A DNA stretch of 64,000 nucleotides from Sipunculus nudus (Eukaryota; Annelida; Sipuncula; Golfingiida; Sipunculidae), in assembly GCA_026874595.1 (NCBI GenBank), contig CM049309.1, positions 40,747,079 to 40,811,078 on the forward strand, read 5' to 3'. Below, in pieces: positions 12,801-27,800 of the stretch. Under the pieces are notes generated by a model. It did no database searches. It was not told the origin of the DNA and saw only the letters and a list, made by a program, of their open reading frames with translations. The position numbers and the translations under genes were made by a program. Numbering within the stretch: position 1 is the stretch's first letter; each line of letters begins with the position of its first letter.

Positions 12801-15800
12801 TTTTAGATTTTCTTAATTGTTGACCACAATGAAAGAAATACTGCTCTAATAAATATGATTTGTCCATCCAAATTTAAGAGCACCTCAATTGATGAACTTA
12901 CAAATTACTTAATGAAAGAAAAGATCATGTACTAATGTCTGTGTAGTGTTTCTCCCATTATAAAAAATTCAGTTATTTCATGATGTTGTTGTAAATTCCA
13001 TTAAAGAGACACAGAATGTTGCTAGCATTATCAGTCGATACCTACTTTCCATGGTGAAAATATAACTGTGAAAAATTGCTGTTTCAGAAAGTGCAGGCAG
13101 TGAGAGCCCAGGAGCTGACCAATGCCACATGTGTTTCAGTCAACCACAAGTACATGCTCATGTCATTTGGATGTTCAAAGTAAGAGAATAATACTCCTAG
13201 TGAAAATAATGTAGTACCTTTAATAAAATATCTTATGAATGTTTTAAATGAAAGCTTTAATTGGTATAAGGACTAACCTGATTGCTGGTACACATTTTAT
13301 TGGTAAAATGCATACAATTGTATTTAAATCTTGACAGAAAATGTTTTCATTTCCTATTTTGACATAAAAGTCTTCCTATTATATGTGCAATTTTTAGTTG
13401 AGCTGACTTAAAGTCAACTTTTCCATTGTCTGTTGGGCTGTTCATTAGCAGGACACAACCATAATTGTAAGGGCTAGGAGCATCCACCTTTGCAGTCTCA
13501 GAGATTCTTAAAAGATCTCAGTGGACACATGAAATTAGTTCATTGTTACCTATATTTTTCAGTGGAGAAGGTGTGATATGTTCATTAGATGAGCTGACAG
13601 GTGCCCTTCAAGTATCTCATAAATTAACAGTGTCTACAAGAGATTTTCCAGGTGAGCTTTATCATGTATAAATTTCTATAATTATATGCTTATAATCTAA
13701 TTTATAGATTATCTTTTTATTGATGTTTTATTAATACTAAGTTTATCTACAAATCAGGAATCTTAATTAACACATTCATTTGTAATTTGTCATCAGAGCT
13801 ACCACCAAAGAGTTGTTTGTTAATCAGATAATAGCCAAACCAACTAAGATTGATTATAAATAAATCTTCCTTTTACATTCAAAACCATATGCCAATCTTG
13901 CAAATGATAGGACTTACTCTTTTATCTTACATTTTTCTGTTTAATGGTATATCTTTTACATTCATTATAATTTGATTTTAACAAACCCAGTAGAAATATA
14001 TCTACCTTACATGATATCGTGCTTGCCTGTGTGTATAGACGCTGCCCAGATCTGTGGGTCCGTGGTCCAGATGAAATGGACGCCTGATGGGTGTGCCCTG
14101 GCACTGGCCTGGGAAAAAGGAGGGTTTTCTGTGTGGAGTGTGTTTGGAGCTCTCATCCTGCACTCTATGGGGTCACATGGCGGGTGAGTACTACTGTGTA
14201 TTTGAATATATAATATTTTTCACCATTTCATAACCACTAGCTTTTGGAAGAAAACTTACATGAAGCAGTTTTAAGTGGTAAATGTAATAGAACATAATGT
14301 CATTCAAATAAATAATTTGAATGCAGAATTAAAGGCCTACTTTACAGTTTCCTATATGATGTTTGTCAGTATTTAGATATTTTTTATACCATAAGGTTCC
14401 CTGATTTCTGAAAGAAAGGTGCTCCTCAGTTTTATAGAGAAACAAAATATATTTGAAGAAATTTGGTTTGATTTTATATTTATTTCAAAAGATAAGACAT
14501 GTATGTGATATCTTTCTTTATACAGGGATACTGACCCTTGCAGAAGTGCAAATCTCCAGATTGCATCCATGGTGAGTGACAACAGAACAGTTAATAAGTG
14601 AGATAGATGTGGTGGAGTGTGACAGAAACATATCAATTATACCTCTTGATCTGTCAGACAAAATTATTAAATAAACACAGCATCCTTGGGGGGGGGGCAA
14701 AATAACAATGAGATAAATGTGCCAGGAACATAAATTTGACATTTGACACACCATGAAAGTTAAAATAGACTGTTCCCAGCACACTAGCGACACCTGTTGG
14801 TGATGACTGGCGGTAAGTGGTGTGGTTGGCAGTATCATCATCAAAGAAAGACGTATTTTGTTGAGTCTATTGGTTGGCAGGTGAGCCCAGGGTTATATGC
14901 TCTTCGGATATTAATTAAGATGCACTCAAAATTACATGCTCAGAATTATTAATAAACAATACCGTACAACCGATGCCAAACATGAGACTCCAACAATACC
15001 TTGCACTCTTATGCCAACTTTAAAAATAAATTGTTACCTGCTTGTATTGTCTGTTTTAGTGTTCACACAACAGTGTAATATTCCTTTGGTTTGTAGTATT
15101 AATAGACGTTATTGGTGTGTTTCACAGGAGTGGGGTATTGAAGGCTACCACCTGTGGGTGATTAGTCGAACATGCCGTAAAAAGCCCGAGGCCGAGGTGA
15201 ACGGACAGACAAAGTCTGGCAGAAGTCTGCTTCAGCTTCACTTTATCAAAAGTGCACTTACAGTCAACCCATGCATGGTAAGTCGGCAAAAAACACCAAT
15301 CACACAGGTCACACTTACTTAAATTTACAGTCAACCCATGCATGGTAATTTAGTGAAAAATGGCATCCACACAGGATTGCATTATACAGAAGTATGAGTG
15401 AATGTATAGTGAACATCAGTACAGTCAAGTGAATGTTTTATATAAAAATGCTAAGGCTTTTTGTCTGGTATCATTTCACCTTTCACCAGTTGAGAATATT
15501 GTCAGTTCCAGTCAGATATTTGCTTAAAATAGATAAAAGTGGTCCATCATATTTCATGAGTACATTCAGACATTTATTTGTAATATAAATTGATTTTTAT
15601 TTCAGAGCAACCATGAGCACCTGTTTCTGCAGGGAGAAGACAAATTATATTTGAACATTGAAGACACAGGTCTCCACTCTCGTACCCACACACTTTTTTC
15701 AAATGAGGCTCTCACACCTGAGGGTCTGGATGCTTCCACACCAATCCTGGGCAACAGACAATGGCAGATTATTCCCATTCCACACACTTATCTGGCAGCC

Positions 15801-18800
15801 AACTGGCCAATTAGGGTCAGTTTATCAGCAGAGTAACCAATCAGAAAGCAGGACTGTGTTGTGTTTGTTTTATAAGATGTACAAAAGCCTACTTCTCTGA
15901 ACAAACTCTGTATTGTGAAACCTCGAAAATTTGGTCACACTTTGAAGTGGAAGAAACCGCCTTATTTATAGAAGTGGCCACTTGAGGGCAGTGCCTGCTA
16001 AGAGTTGGTCAACTGTAATATAAATAAAAAATATGGACTACTCACAAAGGGTCCTTCTTTTGTACTGAAAAATTGGATTAAACTGTGTACAGAATTAGAA
16101 ATAGGTTCAGGAACTTGGCAAAACAAGTTTTGTACAAATCCCATTAAGATGAGAGGGAATGAAAATATTTTAGTTGTTAATGTTATTTAAAGTGAATTCT
16201 ACCAGTTAAAAAATCTGTATTATTTTAAAAACAATCCAGTTTGAATATTTTATTTGTGTAATATTTTGGTTAAATATTTTGCTGTAAATGTGGACAGTCA
16301 TAATGTGCCAATGAAGGTAACAATTCCTTTGATCCTTTTGCCTTTAATCCATTAATGTTCTGTTCTCCATGTTGTATAAGGCTGGATGTGACAATTTTTA
16401 TTCTGCTACAGTATGCAGCAGTTGACAGATCTGGGCATTCAGTGGCAGTAGCAGGGAAAACAGGGTTGGCTCACTATACATTATTTGCCAAAAAGTGGAA
16501 GCTCTTCGGAAATGAGACCCAGGTAAGGTTTAACACAGAAATTTGCTCTTATGCAAATGTATCAGTTTTTTTTCAGCTTTAACAAATTTAGTTCTGAAAT
16601 TTGATTAAAGTTTGTTCAGACATATCACACATTGTGCAAATTATACCTTTTAAAAAAAATTACCCAAATATGATATAAATATTTGTTAAAACAAGAGTGG
16701 TGCTTTTGTTTACCAAGTATAAATGAATATAAAAAATATTATAGATGAATCATTAGTATTAAGCTCTTTTGGGAGTTTACTGACAAAACTTTGATGGTTC
16801 AAATAAAAAAAAAATTGCCCTAATTAGACCACATCTAAATGTTCATATCTGGTATGTTTTGTCAGGAGCGTGATATGGTGGTATCAGGGGGACTGACGTG
16901 GTGGAAGGATTTTATCTGTGTGGCCTGCTACAATATGCTAGACCAAAGAGATGAGGTGAGGCATCAGTTATAAACCTAAATTCCATTTTAGAAGCCCAAG
17001 CTGTAAAAGTATATACCCTTCTGAAAGCCCAGCCTTAAAAATAAATACCTGTCTTAGAGGACATCTGTTAAAAGGGAATATCCCTAACAGAAACCAGCTT
17101 TAAAAGTACACGCCCTTCTGACAGGCCAGCTGTAAAAGTAAGTACCCCTCAAAGGCACCAGCTGTAAAAGTAAATACCTTCAAAAGCATCAGCTGTAGCA
17201 GGAAATACTCATCAAATGCACCAGCTGTGAAAGTAAATACCACCTATAGGCACCAGCTATAAAATTAAATAACCCTCAAAGGCATCAGCGGTAAAAGTAA
17301 TGCGAAGATTTTCTATAATAAATCAGTAATTTTTGTGGTAATTATCTGCAATTATATGTAAAATGTTCATTCTGTATTTAACTGTTTGATGTACTCATTG
17401 CAGTTTTACTTACATCTCATCTGTAAATATTTTATCTTGTCTTTCCAGATTCGGTTTTACCCACGAAGTACCAAATTAGATAACACGTTTGTACACACTG
17501 TGAAGGTTCCGTCCCAGATACTGTTACTGAACACCTTCAGAGACATCCTGGCAATCCTGTGTGCTGATTGTCACATCATGCTATTTAGTATCGTGAGGAA
17601 AAATACACCAAACAGTGAGTCATATCATAAATACACCAGACAGTGAGTCATACCATAAATACACAAGACAATAAGTCAGGCCATAAATACACCAATAAAT
17701 ACACCAAACAATAAGTTACACAATGAATACAACAAATAGTAAGTGAAACCATAATTACACCTAACAGTAGGTCACGCCATTAATACACCAAACAGTATGT
17801 AGGTTATACCTTTAAATTAACACACCAAAGAGTAAGTCATTTCCACATGGCCATCTTTTGAGAATACCTTTCTTGGTTCATTTAAGAAAGTGTAAAATGA
17901 ACGATGACACATATTTCTGTTTGGGTTTTTATGTAGGACCTTCAGTTTATAGATATTTATCAGTCCCTCAAAATATCTATAAGCACCATTTTTAAACTGT
18001 GGCAAAACATCACCAAACTCCCCTTTACATCAAATTTGAATCCAAAAGTGGCACCATTTGATGAAGAATCATCCGTTGAATATATCCATGCAATATTGTA
18101 CATGTATCATAATTATATGAATATCAGATGTGGAATGTTTAGATAAATCTTGGGCATTCATGCCACACTAAAAGATACATTCATAGAATACTCATTGTCT
18201 TCTGCTGTTATAGTTTTTAGTTAACTTTTATCAAATGAGATCATTAAATCTCACCTTTTTTTCTCTGCAGATCCTGTGGTGACAGTGACAAAAACACAGG
18301 AGGTAGCCATTGGAAACTTCATACCTCACCCAGCAACCGCTGTGGCACTCACCCTGACTCCACTCCGCACAGAAACAGGTAACTGCTTATTATCAATAAT
18401 GATAAATGACCACAGTAAATGTCATTAAGTCTAGATGTAGAGTCTGCAGATAATACTGAAAACATACAAATAAAAGGAATTGCATTATATTATTGTCTTT
18501 ACTATTAGTAATCATTTGTGTTGTTTATCTGTAATCCTTGTATCCTTTCAAGAGGATGGGCATCTCTGAGCTTGATAAAAAAATATTCATACATTCTCTG
18601 ACAGCAAAATATAGTGTGATTTGTAACTGTTAATTGTTTTTATAACCAGTTAAACTAAATGATTCTATATTTATGTTATAGTTGCACTGAAACATTTGAT
18701 GTACCAACTGATATACGAACAAATATGTTTTTAATTTGAAAAAAAAAAATTATTTTGTGGTGTACACATACTAATATGCATCATGAAGAACTGTATGATA

Positions 18801-21800
18801 CCTTGAACAGGCATATCTGTGAAATAATAACAGAATAAAAGAGAAACTGTCATTACAACAAAAAGGAACTCCTCATGAGACATTTAACATGAGATACCTT
18901 TTTGCAGCCTCAGTGAGAGTTCAACCCATGGGCAAAGAAGCAGAAAGCATAATACTGAATGTGGCTGGACGACTTCTCATGTTCCAGCGAGATAGGTCAG
19001 CTCCCCCGCCTAAGCAAAAGGAGGGCAAAGAAAGACCGGTAGGCCCAGCTGTATTTTGTCACAGATGTTTTACGTACATATAAGATATGTACATACATCA
19101 CTGCCATTTAATCTTTAATTAGTTATTTTGTCATTTGGGGGCAGTTTAGAGCAAAAGATCAGATTGTTGGCAGGGCTTGGTATGCATTTGTAGAATATTT
19201 GTCATGTGCTTTTTACAGTTATTGTGGCAAAGGAAGGTCCAGACAAACTCAAAATTTATTACACACCCAATAAGTGCAGCCACTGGCTTCACATTCACCA
19301 TCTGGTTCCTGTTGGCCAAGTTACTAGGCATGACATAAGAGATTTCTATTTTACTATGTACTTGGTTGTTTTATCAGACTGAACATGAGTGATATAATGT
19401 TGAAGTGAAGAGAAGTGATATAATGTTGTTGCAGAATTCTGGATGTATAATTGTCATTTTCAGCTGCCGTTTTGTGCCCCGGTGATGGTAGCATCCTCTG
19501 TGGAAAACACGTGGTTCCCGACTCACGGCAGTGGTAAAAGGCCTCACCTTGCCGAGGCATTGTGGCTGGGTTGTGGAGCAGCAGGCATGAAGGTTAGTAT
19601 CATGTTTGGCTGATGTGATATATCAGTTTGTCAAATATTGATCAATATGAAAAGACTACATAGATGCTGATTGTTAATGGGTATGACAAAAATCAATGTG
19701 ATTGTAATTGGCTCTGCTAAAGATTTGGTGTTGTTATCAGTGACTAGAATCAATATAAAAAAGAACACAATTATCACAAACTTTTACAGAAGACTGAATA
19801 AATTTTAAGGTCACAACTGTATCACCTATTACTTGTCTATGTTTACCTGTTTACTTAAATTGTTATTTTATAATTCAGAATTACTTTTTGGTTGAATAAA
19901 CTTTATTTTCTTCAAAGGACACAGTGACATCAAATTTAATATTTCCACCTTAGGTGATATTTATGTTAAATAAATTCAATTTGTACTGTACAGGTATGGA
20001 TTCCACTACAGCCTAAAGAAGAGAGTGGCCGTATGCATGGGTTTATGTCCAAACGCATCATGCTCCCGTTCCATGTTGATATATGTCCACTTTGTAAGTT
20101 TTTCTCCCAGTCATCTGATTTTATCACTAGATTTCATTTCATTTATTCAGCTTATTAGATTACTTGAAATCCTGTTCTCTCCCTGTCCGCACCTTTAAGG
20201 GAAGACTGAAATTTTTAAGTTATCTCATTTTCTCTTATGTATGTTGAACTGCTTATAATGTAATATACAGTCACTTCTTCGAGGAAGGCACACTTGTGAT
20301 TGCAACACCGAATATTGTATATCTGAATATTGTGAGCATGCTCCAGCTTTACTGGTCCCACATCAAAAGTAATTAATAGGAAATAAGGACATAGGGGCTA
20401 CTGATCCATACATTTGTTTAATAACAAGTTTTCTTTTAATTTTGCCATCAATACACATTCTAAAATAATTCTTTCATTTGTGTGTATTCAACTGTTGCTA
20501 GTTAGTACTGGACCTTGTTACACAATGCTGACTCTCATGATTTTCAAACACAACTTGTAAGGCACATTGTTTTTGTGAATGTTTCATGTATCACTTATGA
20601 ATTCAAACTATTTTTTTTTAGCGGTGCTATTTGAAGCTGGCCTGATCCTTGGAGCAAGCAGTGCTGCCACCTTGTATCAGACAGTAGAAACAGCAGATGA
20701 GGGCTGGCCATATGTCTCACTGGAAAGAACTGTAAGTGTATTACATTATATTATAAAAGGAAGGTGAATGTCATATGAAGGATAAATTCTGCTATCTGTC
20801 AGCAAGTTGAGGGCCAATGCAAACTGTGTATATGTGATGAATGTAACTGTAGTTTATTTAGAGTAATGGATATCATGATGTTCAGCACATGCATATATAT
20901 TTTTATATGTTTTTCTCCTTATCATGGTTCTTTATCATGTTTCTTTCAGAGTCAAATTCATTTACATCATATCTTGAGACAGCTGCTGAGAAGAAAGTAA
21001 GTGATCTAGAAGTACTTTTCATTATTCTGACATGAGGGCGATTGAAATAAAGGTTCTTTCCATTAAATAAAAGTGTATTCACTATATAATTGGCTGTGAT
21101 GGTATTTTAGTGTAATACATCCAAAATAATTATCCAGGAGTTTTGAATATTCATCCGGTAAGTCTCAGAGAAAAATCAAGGAATTTAGATTTAGATATGC
21201 TGAGAACCCTGTAAATGCATATTTTTATCACATATGAGACCATTGGTCCCATATTTAATTTAGTTCCTTACATTGGCATCAGTTAGTGTATTAAAGAACT
21301 TGTTGGTAATATTAGTGAGCAGCATTAGCTCAAGGTAAAGACTGTCAGAGTTTATTTACAGGCAGTAACTGTACATGCAGTTCTGTCCTCAGGTTATGCC
21401 CATATAGTCAGTGACCTAACCGATGACTGATTTGTTACAGCCTTGGAGTATATGCACTGGACATTGCCAGGACGTGTACAGATCTGGCATACTTCCCTCA
21501 TGCACTAGAACTGTTACTCCATGAAGTGTTGGAAGAGGAAGCCACTTCAAAGGAACCACTGCCTGGTCAGTGTCTTTATCAAAGTTCATTTGCCTTATCA
21601 CACATAAGGCTGTATGAATATTTATTCTTTATTTTCTTTGTGATACATAGCCCAGTATAAACGTCTACAGGTGTTTAACAGCTGTTAGGCTATCTACCTA
21701 TTTTAATCAACTGCTTTGTTGCTTATGCATCACACATGAGTGTAACTGTACACAGTTTATTGTATCATACATGAAGCTGCAGGATAGTGTAATATCATGT

Positions 21801-24800
21801 ATAGAACTAAAAATCAGAATTAATTCATCACATTAGTGTGTTTCACATTCAAACTAAATTGTGACTTATGTGACGTAGTAAAACTGTTTATTATTATATT
21901 TCGAAACCAATTTGTATTCTTCTTCTTTTGTTTGTCAGAAAGAGAGTAACATGGAAGCAGCTGGATACCTTTCCTTTTTAGCGAACCTGTGAGCTTATGC
22001 GATGGTGCGGCGTCGTCCGTCGTGTGTCGTGGGTTGTGCGTCGTCTGTACGTTAACCATAGCTATCTCAAAAACGGCAGGAGCTAGCATCACCAAATTCT
22101 TTGCAAATGATCAGTCATCCAAAAAACTATATCGGATTTTGTTTATTTTTTTTTCTAACTGCATTTTCTTAGATTTTATAGGAGAAAAGCTAAAAAAACT
22201 CTAAAAATCCTCTTCTCCGAAACTGTCCAGCCAAATTATCCAATATTTCACAGAAATGATCCCTGGAACAATCTTTCCCAAGTTTGTTCGAATGGTTCCA
22301 GTTCGATGATTTTTGGCAGAGTTACAGATGGTTGAACTTTGTTAAATGTGCAAAAAAGCATATTAAAATTTAAATCTCAGGAGCGGCTGGAGCTATCATC
22401 ACCAAATTTTATGCCAATGTTGGTCACATAGGTCATATCTGAAATTGAGGTATTGGTGGCGCCACCTGCATCGGCCTTTCTTGTACGGGGTCATCAGTGC
22501 CTGTAACACACTGAGGGCTACAAAAAACTTCTTCTCTGAAACCATATGGCCAAAATGTTTAATATCGCACAGAAATGATCCTAGGGTAGTGCTTTCTTAA
22601 GTTTGTTCAAATGGTCTCTTTTCAGTGACTTTTGGCCAAGTCATGGGAAGCTGAATTAAGTCATATGCCATAACAGCCCATTTTAGCTCAGTGGCTACAA
22701 AGATCTTCTTCTCAAAAACCACTGGGCCAAATTCTTAAATCTCAAACATTAATTATCCTCAGATGTTGATAATTTAAGTTTGTTCAAATGGTTTTGGTTC
22801 ATTGCTTTTTGGCTGAGTTACGGGAAGCTGAACTTAGCCAGTTTGCTGTATCTTCCTATATGAGTTATAAACCCGCGAAACGTTTTTTGACTGATGTTAC
22901 CAAAGCCAGTTTGTTAAATATTTTACAAGAATAATCCCTTCAATAATTTTTATAATAATTGTCATTAATGGTTCCACATGAATGATTTATGGGTGAATTA
23001 TGGAAATTGAATTGAGTCATTTTACCATATATGTTAGCTGTGTTATGCTGTTACATCTAGCCTGGCACCATTTAATTGGCATCTGTTACATCATGCCACT
23101 TGACATTTAGATTTCAGGTTATCTTTGGTTAATATTGACAAGAAAGTTTTTAGCTCAGCTGACTGAAAGTCATCTGAGCTATAGCGATCACTCTTTGTCC
23201 GTCGTCCGTCTGTCCGTCAGTTAACCAGGCACAAATCGTAACCGCTGGACCTAGAACCTTGTAACTTGGGATTCTGAGAGGTCCATAAAAAATCTCCTTG
23301 GAAACCAGAAATTAGGTCTCTGTTACCCATATCCTTTGAGCTATGTGGCCTCAAAGTACCCCCCAGAAAAGTAAAAAATTTCATACAAAAACTTCAATAT
23401 CTCATTAACTACTTGACTGATGGTCATGATTTTCGACATACATATTGATCATGAGATGTTTCATCAGTTTGTGCAGACTGGTGGCGCCACCTGTATTTTT
23501 CAATGTTCACGAATTGTTTTCTCCATTTTTGAGACCTTTAAGGATGTAGTTATCTGTCAACAGGGTACAAATCGTAACGACTGGACCTAGAATCTTCGTT
23601 CTTGACACACAGGGAGACCCATGATAAGTCTCCATGGAAACCTGAAATTTGGTCTCTGTTACCCATATCCTTTGAGCTATGGCACTCCAAAGTACAGATC
23701 AGAATAATGGAAAATTTGATACAAAAGCTAAAGTATCTGAACAACTAATGCAGAGATAACCATAATTGTTTGCATGGATATTGATCATGGAGTGTTTCAT
23801 AAGTTTCTGCAGACTGGTGGCACCACCTGTATTTGTTTGTTTTTTTTTACGAAATTTTTCGGTATTTTTGAGACCTTTAAAGATATGAACATCTGTTAAC
23901 AGGGCACAAATCATAAAAACTGGACCAAGAATCTTTATTCTTGACACACAGGGAGACCCATGAAAAGTCTCCATGGAAACTTGAAATTAGGTCTCTGTTA
24001 CCCATATTCTTTAAGCTGTATGGGTCCAAAATACCCCCCCCCCCAGAATAAGGAAAATTTGATACAAAAACTGCAGTATTTCAATAACTACAACACTGAT
24101 GGTCATGATTTTCGGCATACATATTGATCATGAGCTGTTCCATCAGTTTCTGCAGACTGGATGTGCCACCTCTATTTTTTTTTCAAATTTTTACGAATTT
24201 TTTTCTTTTTTTTTTGAGACCTTTAAAGATGTGGTTATCTGTCAACAGGGTACAAATCGCAACAACTGGACCTAGAATCTTCATTCTTGTCATGCAAGGA
24301 GGCCCATGAAAGGTGCCTGTGGAAACTTGAAATTAGGTCTCTGTTACCCATATCCTTCAAGCTATAGGACTCCAAGTATCCCTCAGAATAATGGACAATT
24401 TGATACAAAAACTGAAGTATCTGAACAACTAATGCAGAGATCACCATGATTTTTTGGATGGATATTGACCATTAAGTGTTTTTATTAGTTTCTGCAGACT
24501 GGTGGAGCCACCTGTATTTTTGTATCCGCCAAAACGAAGTTTTGCGGATACTATGTTTTTGACCGAGTTCCTCCGCCGCGGCGGCGTTCGTTTCCAGAGA
24601 GCTCCTCGGAGACTAATGGACCGATTTTTCCCATACTTACACCTATTATCGGGTCACATGTGAACTGGTGCCTAACCAATTTGCATTGACCTCTGACCTT
24701 TCCTCTCTATCCAGTGTCCATTTGTGGGTCTGTTTCCACTCATAAACCCTCATATCTCGGGAACCGTTTGACCGATCAGGAAATAAAATTGATACAAATG

Positions 24801-27800
24801 TAGCCCTTGGATTGCTTTATAACATACACAAAAAATGGTGGCGCCACCTGTAACCATGTTTGCACAGTGTCCATCTGTTCATCTGCCTTGGGTTAAAATC
24901 ACTCATATCTCTGCAGTGAATTGACTAATTCACCTGAAATTCGCCATGTGTATACATCCAGGATAGCTTTCTTGATTTTATGACAGGTGGCGCCACCTAC
25001 GTTCACGTTCACGCTGATGACATCCAAGCTTATATCTCAGGAACCGTTTGACCAATCAGGAAATAAAATTTATACAAATGTAGCCCTTTGATAGCTCTGT
25101 AACATACACAAAAAATGGTGGCGCCACCTGTAACAATGTTTGCACAGCGTCTGTCTGTTAGTCTGCCGTGGCCTAAAATTACTCATTTCTCTGTAGTGGT
25201 TCGACATAACTGCCTAAAATTTTGCAGGTTTATACATCGTGGACAGCTTTCTTGATTTTATGACAGGTGGCGCCACCTACATTCTAGTTAAAGCTGGACA
25301 CATCCAAGCTCATATCTCAGGAACCATTTGACCGATTGGGCCAAAATTGTGCATGTGTTTAGATCTCACATAGGTCTTTATCATACACAAAACTGGAGGG
25401 GTTACCTGCAAAGATTTTTGCACAGTGTTTGTCTGTTTGTCTGCCATGGGCAAAAATCGCTCAAATACATGTAGTGGTTTGACTTTTCTGCCTAAAATTT
25501 TGCAGGTGCATACAACTTGGACAGCTTTCTAGATTTGTGGTAGGTGGCACAACCTACATACACATTTAGGCTGCAGACATCCATGCTAATATGCAACATA
25601 CCTCACTCTATTTCCCCTTGCCACTCAATCCATGCCTCACTATCCGATTTTGGCAGATACATGTAGTCACTTGTCGGTTACCCGTATTCTAGTTTTAAAA
25701 GTTTACATATTTTTCTCTATTTTTGAGATATATAAATACAGACTAAATCTTGGCCTGTTGGTTAATCTGTTTGATGCTTCAGTTGAATGGGTATATACTA
25801 CCATTCTGGTGATAAAATTTCCTTTTGCGAATCTCTTCCCAGTCAGCTGACCCATGGGTCACTTGTTTTTAAAAGCTTTTAAAAAATTCAGATTTATGAC
25901 TTAAGTTATTCATCATACCAGGCAATGTTACAATCATGGATATTCAGCTCTCTGTGGCTATATAAAGACAACTGTACGTGGATTATAAATTATTGGTATC
26001 CCTACTCAACTTAATTCAAGAATTTGCTATCAATGAGATATATCTTTATTTTAATTTTGCATTCAGTATGCATCCGTAATAATTTTACATATATTCCTGA
26101 TTTCTTTTTTATAAAAAGTCAGCTGAAAAGCATTTTGTATTGGGAAAATAAATTTCAAAGTTATTTCAAGTAGGGACCACTTTTGTGTACAGATGGCAGC
26201 ACTGGGTTTACCATTGGCAGATTGCCAGTGCCTTGATGTTGGCCATTAGCCAAGATGATGTCAGCTCTATAAATAGTTTTGGCACAGTGCCAGGATTGGA
26301 AGAAGTGCAGCCAGGTAGAGGTCAAGAGTTCACTCAGTGCAGTAGCTGCATTCTATTTATAGCTTTGGAAGACTGCTCACTGCATCATATTTGGCACCAA
26401 AGTTCAGCCTGAATCTATTTATAGCTTTGGCAGACTGCCAACTGTGTCAGATTATGCAATTGGTCAAGAGTTCACTAAGTGCAGCCAGGTACAGGTCAAA
26501 AGTTCACTCAGTCTAGCCAGGTGCAGGTCAAGAGTTCACTCAGTGCAGTAGCTTGAGGCAGCAATTTGTCACAGGTCACTCCGGGGCAACTGCCTTACTC
26601 ACCTAAGCCTTGTCAGCCCAGTGCATCAAACTCTGGGGAATTTGTCTATGACCTGTCTATGCGTCTTTGATGGTATTCTTATTTACAAGACAGGTGGTGC
26701 CATCTACATTGACTTTTGCAGTGTATGCGCCTGCTTATTTCTACAGAGGAATTTGATACATCAGCCTTAAGTTGGGCATGTTTATACATATCGGGTAGCT
26801 TTATAGTGTACAAGACTGGTGGCGCCACCTACAATAATTTTTGCACAGTGCATGTCCCTGCTTATTTCACAGGAGGGTTTGACATATCAGTCTGACATTT
26901 GGCATATTTATATATCTCTTCGTTGTATATAAGACTGGTGGTGCCAGCTACAATCATTGTATCCGCCAAAACAGAGTTTTGCGGATACTGTGTTTTCAGT
27001 CGGACGCCAAAGCTGCCGCCATTGCTGCATGGGTTTCCGGAGAACTCCTCCATAACCACTGGGCAGAAATTCGGAATTATGATCGGTAACATGTGAACTG
27101 CTGCGCCCTCATTTTTGGTTCGGACCTTTCCTCTCTGCCCAGCGTCCATTTGTGCATCCATTTCCACACATAAACCCACATATCTCGGGAACCAGTGGAC
27201 CGATCAGGCTAAAAATTTTGCACAAATGTAGCCCTTGGAAAGCTTTATACCATACACTAAAAATGGTGGCGCCACCTGCAACCATATTTGCACAGCATCC
27301 ATCTGTTCATCTGCTTTGGGATAAAATCACTCATATCTCAGAAGTGGTTTGACTTTTCCGCCTGAAATTTTGCAGGTTTATACATCCTGGACAGCTTTCT
27401 CGATTTTATGACAGGTGGCGCCACCTACATTCACGTTTACTCTGCAGACATCCAAGCTCATATCTCGGGAACAATTTGACCGATTGAGCCAAAATTTTGC
27501 ATGTGTATAGATCTCACATATCTCTTCATTATAGGCAAAACTGGTGGCGCCACCTGCAACCATTTTTGCACAGCGTCCATCTGTTCATCTGCTTTGGGAT
27601 AAATCACTCATATCTCAGCAGTGGTTTGACTTTTCCACCTGAAATTTTGCAGGTTTATACATCCTGGACAGCTTTCTCGATTTTATGACAGGTGGCGCCA
27701 CCTACATTCACGTTTACTCTGCAGACATCCAAGTTCATATCTCGGGAACTATTTGACTGATTGAGCCAAAATTTTGCATGTTTATAGATCTCACATAGCT

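Larger units (their letters stand above)
11940..20949. other. Short RIC1 introns between exons 3 and 19
   Basis: Introns of roughly 220-660 bases between the closely spaced exons. Apart from the three exon-edge arrays listed separately (after exons 9, 12 and 13) I see only AT-rich sequence and homopolymer runs, including a G-run at about 14689-14697. A short degenerate head of a TTAGCTGAGCTGAC-type repeat may lie near 13394-13450. Confidence 0.6.
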
